Source: Caproicibacter sp002399225
Lineage (GTDB): Bacteria; Bacillota; Clostridia; Oscillospirales; Acutalibacteraceae
DNA length: 64,000 nucleotides
Assembly (NCBI GenBank): GCA_036756705.1
Contig: DAIOKN010000003.1
Coordinates: forward strand, 1-64,000
Direction: 5' to 3'
This document shows, one piece after another, positions 8,297-16,188 of the stretch; within the stretch, counting starts at the first letter, position 1, and each line of letters begins with the position of its first letter. A program made the position numbers and the translations under genes. A model generated the notes under the pieces. That model had not been told where the DNA came from. It saw only the letters and a program-made list of their open reading frames with translations, and did no database searches.

Positions 8297-8326
8297 TTGC
8301 AAAATTTTGGCACCGCGTGTTATAAT
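8297..8326 (+). promoter_or_regulatory. Likely sigma-A promoter of the ybjQ-like gene
   Basis: TTGCAA at 8297-8302, an 18-base spacer, and a perfect extended -10 (TGTTATAAT) ending at 8326. The leader before the ATG at 8420 would be about 85 bases. Confidence 0.65.
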
Positions 8327-8419
8327 AGCAAAATAGGGAAGCAAACTACACATAAAACAGGAAAGCGTTCGCGCTGTCCCTGCCGTGCGGCACAATTTCT
8401 GCAAAAAGGAGCAAAAAAA

Positions 8420-8731
8420 ATGATTCTAGTTAATACCGACTATATTACGGGCAAAGAGCTGGAAATGCTCGGCCTGGTCAAGGGAAGCACCATTCAGGCT
8501 AAAAATATTGGAAGAGATATTACTCAGGGGCTCAAATCCATGGTCGGCGGGGAGCTAAAATCCTACACTGACATGATGAACCGCGCCCGCGCACTCGCCA
8601 CCCAGCGGATGACGGAAGAAGCCGAAAAGCTCGGCGCAGACGCCATTGTCAACGTTCGGTACGCCTCTTCTTCCGTGATGCAGGGCGCGGCGGAAATTAT
8701 GGCTTACGGCACGGCCGTTCGATTCAAATAA
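8420..8731 (+). CDS. YbjQ/UPF0145 family protein
   Basis: A 103-residue protein matching the YbjQ (UPF0145) family: VKGSTIQAKNIGRDI near residues 18-32, an alpha-helical middle, and LGADAIVNVRYASSSV in the C-terminal half. The family forms small oligomers and is often called a putative heavy-metal-binding domain; no function is established. The start ATG at 8420 is set by AAAAGGAG about nine bases before it. It is a single gene with its own promoter and terminator. Confidence 0.9.
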   Translation: MILVNTDYITGKELEMLGLVKGSTIQAKNIGRDITQGLKSMVGGELKSYTDMMNRARALATQRMTEEAEKLGADAIVNVRYASSSVMQGAAEIMAYGTAVRFK

Positions 8732-8747
8732 TTGATTTATTAATTTG

Positions 8748-8782
8748 AAAAACGGACGCGGCCGGGTGCCGCGCCCGTTTTT
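8748..8782 (+). terminator. Rho-independent terminator after the ybjQ-like gene
   Basis: Arms AAAACGG-CGCGGC and GCCGCG-CCGTTTT with one internal mismatch and a 5-base loop, ending in a run of five T. Confidence 0.85.
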
Positions 8783-8803
8783 CCCATACGGGGGTTTATT
8801 TTC

Positions 8804-10030
8804 ATGAAACAGGAACGAACTTACCCGAAGCTGGCCGTTACACAGAAGGCGGAGCGCAGTATCCTTCGGGGACACCCATGGGTTTACGGCACGGAGGTCA
8901 CAGGCGGCGATTCCTGCCAGGACGGGGAGCTGGCCGACGTGGTCAGTCAGCACGGGTCTTACCTCGGCACCGGCTTTTTCAACTCCCATTCAAAAATTTG
9001 GGTACGGCTGATCTCCCGAAATGCAAACGACCGGTTCGACGAGGCGTTTTTCGAGCGCAGGCTGCGCTATGCCTGGAACTATCGCAAAGCCGTTCTATCG
9101 AAAGAAGATTTGACCTGCTGCCGCATCATTTTCGGGGAAGCGGATTTCTTCCCCGGACTGACCGTGGATCGGTTTGAGAACATTCTTGTGACGCAGACCC
9201 TCTCCCTCGGCATAGATCGGATTAAACCAACGCTGTTCCGCCTGCTGCTGCGGATTCTTACCGAGGACGGGCAGAAAATCGACGGCATCTACGAACGAAA
9301 TGACTCTAGGCTTCGGGATTTAGAGGGCATGAAAAGAGAACGCGGTTTTTTCCCGTTGGAAGGCCTGCCCGTCCCCGAAACCAGCGCCGTTATCATTCGC
9401 GAAAACGGTATTGAATACGCGGTTGATTTTGAAAAGGGGCAGAAAACCGGATTTTTTCTCGATCAGAAATATAATCGCCGGGCGGTCGCAGCCATCAGCC
9501 CCGGCAAAAGGGTTCTGGACTGTTTCACCGATACGGGCAGCTTCGCACTGAACGCGGCAAAAGCCGGCGCGGAGCATGTTCACGCGGTAGATGTCTCGCA
9601 GAGCGCGATTGCCATGGCACAGGAAAACGCAGAGCGCAACGGCCTTTCCGACCGGATGACCTTTGAAACCGCCGATGTGTTCGACCTTCTGCCATCCCTA
9701 GAAAGCAAAAAAGAAGAATATGATCTTATCATTCTGGATCCGCCCGCTTTCACCAAATCGCGCCGGACGGTGATAAACGCCTCCCGCGGATACCGGGAAA
9801 TCAATTACCGCGCGATGAAACTGCTGCCCCGCGGCGGATACCTCGCAACCTGCTCCTGCTCACACTTTATGACGGAGGAACTGTTCCACGGCGTGCTTCG
9901 CCGCGCGGCGGCAGATGCGCAGGTCTCCCTGCGGCAGATTGAGGCGAGGCAGCAGGCGCCGGATCACCCGATTCTTTGGAACGTACCGGAAACCTCTTAC
10001 TTAAAATTTTATCTGTTTCAGGTTGTTTGA
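8804..10030 (+). CDS. rlmI: Class I rRNA large-subunit methyltransferase, RlmI-like
   Basis: A 408-residue protein. The N-terminal part (about 8-75) is PUA-like (AERSILRGHPWVY), followed by an RlmI linker domain, then a Rossmann methyltransferase: SAM motif VLDCFTDTGSFAL at 237-249, catalytic-loop LDPPAFTKS at 311-319, and TCSCSHFM with C350 and C352. RlmI makes m5C in 23S rRNA in E. coli; many Firmicutes carry paralogues of differing specificity, so the exact base is not certain. It starts 20 bases after the ybjQ-like terminator without a clear promoter of its own. Confidence 0.88.
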   Translation: MKQERTYPKLAVTQKAERSILRGHPWVYGTEVTGGDSCQDGELADVVSQHGSYLGTGFFNSHSKIWVRLISRNANDRFDEAFFERRLRYAWNYRKAVLSKEDLTCCRIIFGEADFFPGLTVDRFENILVTQTLSLGIDRIKPTLFRLLLRILTEDGQKIDGIYERNDSRLRDLEGMKRERGFFPLEGLPVPETSAVIIRENGIEYAVDFEKGQKTGFFLDQKYNRRAVAAISPGKRVLDCFTDTGSFALNAAKAGAEHVHAVDVSQSAIAMAQENAERNGLSDRMTFETADVFDLLPSLESKKEEYDLIILDPPAFTKSRRTVINASRGYREINYRAMKLLPRGGYLATCSCSHFMTEELFHGVLRRAAADAQVSLRQIEARQQAPDHPILWNVPETSYLKFYLFQVV

Positions 10031-10080
10031 TCTTTTTTCCTCCTCTAGAGAGTCAGATCTTTCCAGACGGACCGGATCGG

Positions 10081-10109
10081 TTGTAAAACTCGACACAGTG
10101 TCTTATAAT
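10081..10109 (+). promoter_or_regulatory. Likely sigma-A promoter of the mltG-MATE-crp unit
   Basis: TTGTAA (10081-10086), a 17-base spacer and a perfect TATAAT (10104-10109), about 58 bases before the mltG start at 10168. Confidence 0.65.
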
Positions 10110-10167
10110 GAGAGTAGATTACTGTTTTATTCCCGGCTTTTTCCCGGATCAACTTTGGAGAATCTTT

Positions 10168-11097
10168 ATGAAAAAAGAAATCTGCCTGATCTTGCCCGCC
10201 GTTCTGCTCAGTCTGCTCTTTGCCTGTTCTTCCGCCCCAAAGTCCGCTTCTTCCTCTTTGCCCTCCAGTGAGAACTCCTCTTCTTCCGCAGCTTCAAAAG
10301 AGACGTCTTCCAGCGTTTCCTCCGCGGCCTCTCTCCCGTCTTCCAGCGCGGCCGCTTCCGGGAAAGCTTCTTCAAGCCAGGCGCTGGAAAAGGCCAAAAC
10401 GGTCAACATCACGATGCCGGAGGGATTTGCCCTGCCCCAGGTGGCGGCGCGGCTGGAAGCGCACGGGGTCTGCAGCAGTGCGGATTTCATCAAAGCTTCC
10501 CAAACTTACGATTTCAGCTATTACCCTCTGGTCGCCAAAATAAAGAGCAGCTCGCACCGCTGCTACAGGCTGGAAGGCTACCTGTACCCGGAAACCTATG
10601 AGTTCTATCTCGGCATGAAGCCGCAGGATGCCGTCGGGAAGTTTCTGCGCAACGCGGAAAGCCGGATTGGGACCCGATACTCCTATTCCGGCATGACGAC
10701 GGATCAGCTGGTTACGCTGGCCTCTGTCATCGAGCGGGAAGCCGACGATCCGGACGACATGAAGAAAGTGTCTTCCGTGTTTCACAACCGGCTTAAGGCC
10801 GGCATGATCCTTCAGGCGGATTCGACGCGGGATTACTGCAATAAATACCTTGTGCCGCAATTCGGCAGCAAATTTAATCAATACTACAATACCTATCCCA
10901 ACCGCAGTCCTGGACTGCCAGCCGGCCCGATCTGCAACCCGGGCGCCAACGCTCTCTACGCCGCGGCGCATCCCGCAAATACAAACTACCTGTATTTTGC
11001 AACGGGGACGGATCATAACTATTATTACGGAGCGACTCAGAAAGATCGAGACGCGCTGATGGCAAGCGCCGGTGTCACACCGCTGTATGCGGACTGA
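10168..11097 (+). CDS. mltG: Endolytic murein transglycosylase MltG-like lipoprotein
   Basis: A 309-residue YceG/MltG-family protein that should cut nascent glycan strands at the outer face of the membrane. The catalytic glutamate fits E189 in ASVIEREA; EGYLYPETYEF (136-146) and the C-terminal GLPAGPICNPG (249-259) are also family hallmarks. Unusually, it is anchored through a lipobox (LFAC, C20) and a Ser-rich linker (about 21-70), not a plain transmembrane helix. The ATG at 10168 is supported by TTGGAG upstream and by the signal sequence it begins. The LysM-like N-domain is short (about 75-125). Confidence 0.9.
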   Translation: MKKEICLILPAVLLSLLFACSSAPKSASSSLPSSENSSSSAASKETSSSVSSAASLPSSSAAASGKASSSQALEKAKTVNITMPEGFALPQVAARLEAHGVCSSADFIKASQTYDFSYYPLVAKIKSSSHRCYRLEGYLYPETYEFYLGMKPQDAVGKFLRNAESRIGTRYSYSGMTTDQLVTLASVIEREADDPDDMKKVSSVFHNRLKAGMILQADSTRDYCNKYLVPQFGSKFNQYYNTYPNRSPGLPAGPICNPGANALYAAAHPANTNYLYFATGTDHNYYYGATQKDRDALMASAGVTPLYAD

Positions 11098-11127
11098 CGG
11101 AATTGAAAAGACAGAACGGAGTGATCT

Positions 11128-12549
11128 ATGAAAATGCGTGCGACAACCGACGCACATGAACAATTTATAAAAATGACTCAAACGCCGATTCCCCGCCTGG
11201 TCTGCACCCTCGCGGGACCGACGATGGTCAGCATGATGATTTCGGCCGCCTACAATCTTGCGGACACCTACTTCGTCGGCCAGCTTGGCACCAGCGCCAC
11301 GGGAGCGGTCGGCATCGTATTTTCCCTGATGGCAATCATTCAGGCGGTCGGCTTCACGCTGGGCATGGGGTCCGGCGGCGTGATCTCCCGCCTGCTGGGT
11401 GAAAAGCGAAACACGGAGGCGGCCGAGGCCGCCTCCACCGCCTTTTTTGCGGCAATTGCAGCCGGTTTTATCATCATGATTCCGGGCCTTTTGTTCAGCA
11501 ACGGCCTGATGCGGTTTCTCGGCGCAACGGACACCATCCTTCCTTACGCAAAAAGTTACGCGCAGTATATTCTTTACGGTGCCCCGATTATGTGCACTAC
11601 CTTCGTGATGAACAACGACCTGCGCGCGGAGGGAAAAGCTTTCTTTTCCATGGTCGGCATCGCCACCGGATGCATTTTAAACGTCGCGCTGGACCCCGTC
11701 ATGATTTTCACCTTTCATCTCGGCATCGCCGGGGCGGCGATCGCAACTATCATCAGCCAGAGCATCAGCTTTCTTATTCTGATTTCCAACTACATCAGCC
11801 ACCGTACCATTATTAAACTCAGCTTCCGGCATTTTTCCCGCAGAGCGAGCATGCACGCCGAAATTTTGAAAACCGGCATGCCTTCTTTCTTCCGCCAGGG
11901 TCTCGCCAGCATTGCGACAATCGCCCTGAACGTTTCCGCCGCGGTTTACGGCGATGCCGCCGTTGCCGCCATGTCCATTGTCGGGCGCGCTTTTTTCTTT
12001 TTGCTTGCCGCCCTGCTTGGTTTCGGCCAGGGATTTCAGCCGGTCGCGGGCTACAACTACGGCGCGAAATGTTACACCCGCCTGAAAGAAGCTTACTGGT
12101 TCTGCGTGCGGGTTTCTTTTTTCGGCCTGTTGATTTTGGGTTCCGTCGCATTTGTTTTTGCGCCGCAGATCATGGCGCTGTTCCGCCGCAATGACCCCCA
12201 GGTCATTGCGATCGGCGCGCTTGCATTCCGGGCACAGTGCGCAATGATGCCGCTTCAGACTTTCGTGATCATTTCCAACATGCTGTTTCAGTCTATCGGC
12301 ATGGCAAAGCAGGCCACTTGGATTTCCGTTTTGCGGCAGGGGTTCTGTTTTCTGCCCATCATCCTGACTTTCCCCAGATTTTTCGGCCTGCTCGGCGTTC
12401 AGCTCAGCCAGCCGGCGGCAGACTGCCTGACTTTTTTCATCGCGCTGAAAATCACGTTCCCGTTTCTGCACCGTCTGAATGATGCAATCCGCTCCGGCGG
12501 GCAAGAACCGGCGGAGCAATCTGTGCCAAGCGGCGAAAACCATCTTTAA
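11128..12549 (+). CDS. MATE family efflux transporter
   Basis: A 473-residue membrane protein with about twelve hydrophobic segments in two similar halves. It has MATE-family hallmarks such as the early PTMVSMMISAAYNLADTYFV segment and GFGQGFQPVAGYNYGA in the second half. Such carriers exchange Na+ or H+ for drugs or metabolites; the substrate cannot be read from the sequence. It lies 30 bases after mltG and 23 bases before the Crp/Fnr gene, so the three are probably co-transcribed. A CGGAGTG ribosome site precedes the ATG. Confidence 0.92.
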   Translation: MKMRATTDAHEQFIKMTQTPIPRLVCTLAGPTMVSMMISAAYNLADTYFVGQLGTSATGAVGIVFSLMAIIQAVGFTLGMGSGGVISRLLGEKRNTEAAEAASTAFFAAIAAGFIIMIPGLLFSNGLMRFLGATDTILPYAKSYAQYILYGAPIMCTTFVMNNDLRAEGKAFFSMVGIATGCILNVALDPVMIFTFHLGIAGAAIATIISQSISFLILISNYISHRTIIKLSFRHFSRRASMHAEILKTGMPSFFRQGLASIATIALNVSAAVYGDAAVAAMSIVGRAFFFLLAALLGFGQGFQPVAGYNYGAKCYTRLKEAYWFCVRVSFFGLLILGSVAFVFAPQIMALFRRNDPQVIAIGALAFRAQCAMMPLQTFVIISNMLFQSIGMAKQATWISVLRQGFCFLPIILTFPRFFGLLGVQLSQPAADCLTFFIALKITFPFLHRLNDAIRSGGQEPAEQSVPSGENHL

Positions 12550-12572
12550 AAAAGATTAGGAGGCATGGCACC

Positions 12573-13277
12573 GTGTCCCTCAGTCAATCCGATCAGGTCT
12601 TTCTTCACGACTCCCTTCCCTTCTGGGGCCATCTGACCGAAGAAGAGCGCGAACTGATTGATTCTTCCGCCGTTTTGCGCTCTCATCCGGCCGGCAGCAG
12701 TCTGCATAATGGTTCGGCGGACTGTGCCGGGCTGTTTGTGGTAAAAAGCGGCCAGGTCCGCACTTTTATTTTATCGGATACCGGCAGGGAAATTACGCTG
12801 TTCCGTCTGCTGCAAAGGGATATTTGCATCTTCTCCGCCTCCTGTATGCTAAAGGATATCCGGTTCGACGTTTTCATCGAAGCCGTGCAGGCCAGCGAGA
12901 CCATCCTGATTCCGACCGCCGTCTACAACAGGCTGAACCAGACTTCCCTCGCAGTGTCGGAGTACACCAGCCAGCTACTTTCATCCCGCTTTTCCGACGT
13001 TGTTTGGGTTTTAGAGCAGATTCTTTTCATGAGCTTCGACCGGCGGCTCGCCCTTTTCCTCTTGGAGGAATCCGCGATCGACGGCGGGGATCTTCTAAAA
13101 ACAACACATGAGGAAATTGCTAAAAATATGGGCACCGCGCGGGAGGTCGTTACGCGGATGCTCCGCTACTTTCAGTCCGAAGGGCTGGTGCGGCTCTCCC
13201 GCGGCGCAGTCCGCATTCTGGACCGCAAAAAGCTGGAAACCCTCTCCCGGCAATCGGGCTCCGCTCCAAAAAAATGA
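12573..13277 (+). CDS. Crp/Fnr family transcriptional regulator
   Basis: A 234-residue protein: cyclic-nucleotide-binding-like beta-roll (about 25-135), dimer helix, then a winged helix-turn-helix (THEEIAKNMGTAREVVTRML, about 171-190). It lacks an N-terminal FNR-type cysteine cluster and the usual cAMP-binding RxS pair, so the signal is unknown. The GTG at 12573 has AGGAGG nine bases before it; a closer ATG is out of frame. The gene follows the MATE transporter by 23 bases and might control it. Confidence 0.9.
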   Translation: MSLSQSDQVFLHDSLPFWGHLTEEERELIDSSAVLRSHPAGSSLHNGSADCAGLFVVKSGQVRTFILSDTGREITLFRLLQRDICIFSASCMLKDIRFDVFIEAVQASETILIPTAVYNRLNQTSLAVSEYTSQLLSSRFSDVVWVLEQILFMSFDRRLALFLLEESAIDGGDLLKTTHEEIAKNMGTAREVVTRMLRYFQSEGLVRLSRGAVRILDRKKLETLSRQSGSAPKK

Positions 13278-13325
13278 AAGAGTTTCCCGCTCCCTTACAT
13301 TTTAGAAATACCGCTAAAAAACAGG

Positions 13326-13358
13326 CCTCTTTTTTCGGATGCAATCCGGGGAAAGAGG
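13326..13358. terminator. Bidirectional terminator between crp-like and rrf2 genes
   Basis: CCTCTTT pairs with AAAGAGG, with an inner CGGAT/ATCCG hairpin. A T-rich tail (CGGCTTTTT) follows on the plus strand and TGTTTTTT follows on the minus strand, so it can stop both convergent transcripts. Confidence 0.75.
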
Positions 13359-13380
13359 TTCGGCTTTTTAACGGTACGTT

Positions 13381-13827
13381 TTAAATATAAAACATATAGC
13401 AGGATTCCGGCTGCTGCTTTTCCGCCTCTGTCTGAAGGTCCAGAAGCGTGACGGACCGCAGGGTGCTTTCCACCGCCGAGTCAAGAGCGGAAAAAACGGA
13501 TTTCTGCATTGCCTTTTCAATATTTTCTGCTTTCAGCGCCACGGATTCCGCCGTTTTTTCAAACAGAGACTGCTCCAGGGCCCGCAGAATTTCATACACG
13601 GAAATTTCCTGCGGCGGCCTTGAGAGCTTGTATCCTCCCTGCGCGCCCTTGATAGCCAGCACCAGACCATCCCGTTTCAGAAGTGAAAACACCTGTTCCA
13701 AATAAATTTTTGAAATTCCAAGCCTTTTTGAGAGGCTGATGATTGTAATACAGGCATCGCTGCCATAGCCTTCCGCCATGCAAACCATGGCGGCCAGGCC
13801 ATATCTCCCCTTTGAAGAAATTCTCAT
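13381..13827 (-). CDS. Rrf2 family repressor, CymR-like
   Basis: A 148-residue Rrf2-family winged-helix regulator: MRISSKGRYGLAAM start, recognition region SKIYLEQVFSLLKRDGLV, wing GAQGGYKLSRP. The three central cysteines that bind the Fe-S cluster in IscR are missing (cysteines only at 16, 26 and 143), as in CymR. CymR of Bacillus represses sulfur-uptake genes in complex with CysK; here cysK is the divergent neighbour, which supports that role. The ATG at 13825-13827 is chosen for its GAGGAGAT site. Confidence 0.88.
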   Translation of the reverse strand: MRISSKGRYGLAAMVCMAEGYGSDACITIISLSKRLGISKIYLEQVFSLLKRDGLVLAIKGAQGGYKLSRPPQEISVYEILRALEQSLFEKTAESVALKAENIEKAMQKSVFSALDSAVESTLRSVTLLDLQTEAEKQQPESCYMFYI

Positions 13828-13875
13828 TTGAGATCTCCTCTCAATCCCTCTATTTTCATTCTTCTTCGCCATTTT

Positions 13876-13904
13876 ATCATAACGATCCTTTCCGGTGAAG
13901 TCAA
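13876..13904 (-). promoter_or_regulatory. Sigma-A promoter of the rrf2 (cymR-like) gene
   Basis: On the minus strand TTGACT (13899-13904), 17 bases, TATGAT (13876-13881). The -35 element lies inside one copy of a 10-base tandem repeat, which suggests autoregulation. Confidence 0.7.
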
Positions 13905-13927
13905 GCCCAGCTGACAAAAGTCAAGCC
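13898..13927. repeat. Tandem 10-base repeats, candidate Rrf2 operator
   Basis: AAGTCAAGCC occurs at 13898-13907 and again at 13918-13927, an exact 20-base period (about two helical turns). One copy covers the -35 of the rrf2 promoter; the pair lies 28 bases upstream of the cysK -35. No other function is apparent. Confidence 0.55.
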
Positions 13928-13954
13928 ATTTTTCCATTTTTAACCGGTTCCGCA

Positions 13955-13984
13955 TTGACAGGAAACGGCAAAGCAACCTATAAT
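13955..13984 (+). promoter_or_regulatory. Sigma-A promoter of cysK-tcdA
   Basis: Perfect TTGACA (13955-13960) and TATAAT (13979-13984) with an 18-base spacer, ending about 30 bases before the cysK start. A strong, near-consensus promoter of this kind normally needs repression, consistent with the adjacent regulator. Confidence 0.85.
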
Positions 13985-14014
13985 GAGAAAAACGAGAAAT
14001 AGAGGTGGCATTTT

Positions 14015-14941
14015 TTGATTGCAAAATTGATTACGGAATTAATCGGCAAGACCCCTATGCTGGAACTTTCCAATTACAACCGCAGGCACAATCTGCCCGC
14101 GACCATTCTTGCAAAGCTGGAATTTATGAACCCCGCAGGAAGCGTAAAAGACCGGATCGGCAAATCCATGATTGAGGACGCGGAAAAAAGCGGACGCCTG
14201 AAGTCCGGTTCGGTCATCATCGAACCGACCAGCGGCAACGCCGGCATCGGCCTTGCCTCGGTTGCGGCCTCGAAAGGGTACCGCGTCATTCTGACCATGC
14301 CGGAAACCATGAGCGTTGAGCGCCGCAAGCTGCTTGGCGCCTACGGCGCCGAAGTAGTGCTGACGGATGGGCAGCTTGGCATGCAGGGTGCCATCGACAA
14401 GGCTGTTGAACTGCAAAAAAGCACGCCGAACGCCTTTATGCCGAGCCAGTTCACCAACCCCGCCAACCCGCGCGCGCACTATGAAACCACAGGGCCTGAA
14501 ATCTGGCGCGACACCGAGGGGAATGTGGATCTTTTCGTTGCCGGAGTCGGCACGGGCGGCACGATTTCAGGGGTTGCAAAATTTTTAAAGGAAAAGAAAC
14601 CGGAGGTCAAAATTGTGGCGGTGGAACCCGCGACTTCGGCGGTTATTTCCGGCAAAAAACCCGGTCCCCACAAACTGCAGGGACTCGGCGCTGGATTTGT
14701 CCCCGAAACGCTCGACACAAAGCTTCTGGACGAAATCATGCCTATACAGGATGAGGATGCCTATCAGGCCGGCCGTGAACTCGCCCAGTGGGAAGGCATC
14801 CTGGTCGGAATTTCTTCCGGGGCCGCCGTCTGGGCGGCGAACCTGCTTGCCCGGCGCCCCGAAAATAAAGGAAAGAAAATTGTTGCCCTTCTGCCGGACA
14901 CCGGAGAGCGCTACCTTTCCACGCCGTTTTATTTTGACTGA
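14015..14941 (+). CDS. cysK: Cysteine synthase (O-acetylserine sulfhydrylase)
   Basis: A 308-residue PLP-dependent beta-replacement enzyme making cysteine from O-acetylserine and sulfide. The PLP lysine is in NPAGSVKDRIG, the substrate loop is PTSGNAGIGLA, and the phosphate-binding loop is GVGTGGTISG. The start is TTG at 14015, preceded by GAGGTGG at suitable distance, and it places LIGKTPML at the usual depth. It is divergent from the CymR-like repressor and followed by tcdA after 13 bases. Confidence 0.95.
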   Translation: MIAKLITELIGKTPMLELSNYNRRHNLPATILAKLEFMNPAGSVKDRIGKSMIEDAEKSGRLKSGSVIIEPTSGNAGIGLASVAASKGYRVILTMPETMSVERRKLLGAYGAEVVLTDGQLGMQGAIDKAVELQKSTPNAFMPSQFTNPANPRAHYETTGPEIWRDTEGNVDLFVAGVGTGGTISGVAKFLKEKKPEVKIVAVEPATSAVISGKKPGPHKLQGLGAGFVPETLDTKLLDEIMPIQDEDAYQAGRELAQWEGILVGISSGAAVWAANLLARRPENKGKKIVALLPDTGERYLSTPFYFD

Positions 14942-14954
14942 GCCGGAGGAGAGT

Positions 14955-15692
14955 ATGCCCGATCAATTTTCACGCTCCCGGCTTTTGTTGGGAGACGAAG
15001 CAGTGAAAAAAATTCAGCAGGCATTCGTTGCTGTTTTCGGGGTCGGCGGAGTCGGTTCCTACGCCGTAGAAGCCCTGGCCCGCGGCGGAGTCGGTCGTCT
15101 TGCGCTGTTTGACAGCGACTGTGTCAGCCTGAGCAATCTCAACCGGCAGATTCACGCCACGCACAAAACGATCGGAATCCCGAAGGTGGAAGTTCTGCGC
15201 GACCGGATTCTGGACATTAACCCCAACTGCCGGGTGGAACCCCACCGGTGCTTTTACACCCCGGAAAATGCCGGTCAGTTTGATCTGAGCCGGTATGACT
15301 ATGTAATCGACGCGGTCGACACCGTCTCTGCAAAGCTGGAACTGATCGTCCGTGCAAAGCGGGCCGGGGTGCCCGTCATCAGTTGCATGGGGGCGGGCAA
15401 CAAGCTGGACCCGACCCGCTTCGAGGTCGCGGATCTCTACCAGACCAGCATCTGCCCCCTCGCGCGGGTCATGCGCCGGGAACTGCGGGCCCGCGGGGTG
15501 AAGAGCCTGAAGGTCGTCTATTCGAAAGAACCGCCGCTGCGGCCGGCCGGCGAAAGCAAACCCGGCTCACGCCCCACGCCCGGAAGCGTCCCGTTCGTTC
15601 CTCCGGTTGCTGGGATGATCCTCGCGGGGGAAGTCCTCAAGGATCTTGCCGGAATTGGGAAAGACGCGCCGTCCTGCGAGGAGCCGCAATAA
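14955..15692 (+). CDS. tcdA: tRNA threonylcarbamoyladenosine dehydratase (ThiF/E1-like)
   Basis: A 245-residue E1-like protein that cyclises t6A to ct6A at position 37 of ANN-decoding tRNAs. ATP-binding GVGGVGSYAVEALARGG is near residues 31-47, and DAVDTVSAKLELI marks the adenylation domain. The C-terminal part with SICPLARVMRRELRARG is typical of TcdA/YgdL rather than ThiF or MoeB. The ATG at 14955 has GGAGGAG eight bases before it. It probably shares the cysK promoter. Confidence 0.9.
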   Translation: MPDQFSRSRLLLGDEAVKKIQQAFVAVFGVGGVGSYAVEALARGGVGRLALFDSDCVSLSNLNRQIHATHKTIGIPKVEVLRDRILDINPNCRVEPHRCFYTPENAGQFDLSRYDYVIDAVDTVSAKLELIVRAKRAGVPVISCMGAGNKLDPTRFEVADLYQTSICPLARVMRRELRARGVKSLKVVYSKEPPLRPAGESKPGSRPTPGSVPFVPPVAGMILAGEVLKDLAGIGKDAPSCEEPQ

Positions 15693-15698
15693 CTCCGG

Positions 15699-15729
15699 AA
15701 AGCTCCGCCCAAGGCGGGGCTTTCTTTTT
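15699..15729 (+). terminator. Rho-independent terminator after tcdA
   Basis: Stem AAAGCTCCGCC/GGCGGGGCTTT with a three-base loop, then CTTTTT. Confidence 0.88.
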
Positions 15730-15759
15730 GCCCGGCCCTTCGTTCCCGCGGTTAAAATG

Positions 15760-15768
15760 TGTTATAAT
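15760..15768 (+). promoter_or_regulatory. Extended -10 promoter of the gloA-like/sbcDC unit
   Basis: TGTTATAAT ends at 15768, about 53 bases before the next start. No good -35 is visible, as is common for extended -10 promoters. Confidence 0.55.
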
Positions 15769-15821
15769 GATTTTACCAATCTTAACATAAACTGACAAAA
15801 CAGAATCGGGAGGGACTGCCG

Positions 15822-16184
15822 ATGAACGCGCGTTTTCTTCATACCAATTTCACCGTGCTGAATCTGGACAAAAGCCTGGATTTTTATCGCCGCGCCTTAG
15901 GGCTGAAAGAAGTCAGGCGCAAGACCGCACCCGACGGATCGTTTATTCTCGCCTACCTGGAAGACGGACAGACCGATTACCAGCTGGAGCTGACCTGGTA
16001 CCGCGACCGAAAAAGGCCTTACGACCTCGGCGACAACGAGATTCATCTCGCCGTCAGAGTGCCCGACAAACAGGCCGCCCACGCCCTGCACCGGGAAATG
16101 GGCTGCATCTGCTATGAAAATCACGACATGGACCTCTACTTCATCTCCGATCCGGACGGATACTGGATCGAGATCCTGGACTGA
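15822..16184 (+). CDS. Glyoxalase I / VOC family protein
   Basis: A 120-residue vicinal-oxygen-chelate protein closest in pattern to lactoylglutathione lyase (GloA). The four expected metal ligands are in place: His in FLHTNF, Glu in YQLELTW, His in NEIHLAV, and Glu in YWIEIL. The substrate in a clostridium need not be a glutathione adduct. A GGGAGG site precedes the ATG. It ends five bases before sbcD, so it is probably read with sbcDC. Confidence 0.85.
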   Translation: MNARFLHTNFTVLNLDKSLDFYRRALGLKEVRRKTAPDGSFILAYLEDGQTDYQLELTWYRDRKRPYDLGDNEIHLAVRVPDKQAAHALHREMGCICYENHDMDLYFISDPDGYWIEILD

Positions 16185-16188
16185 GCCG

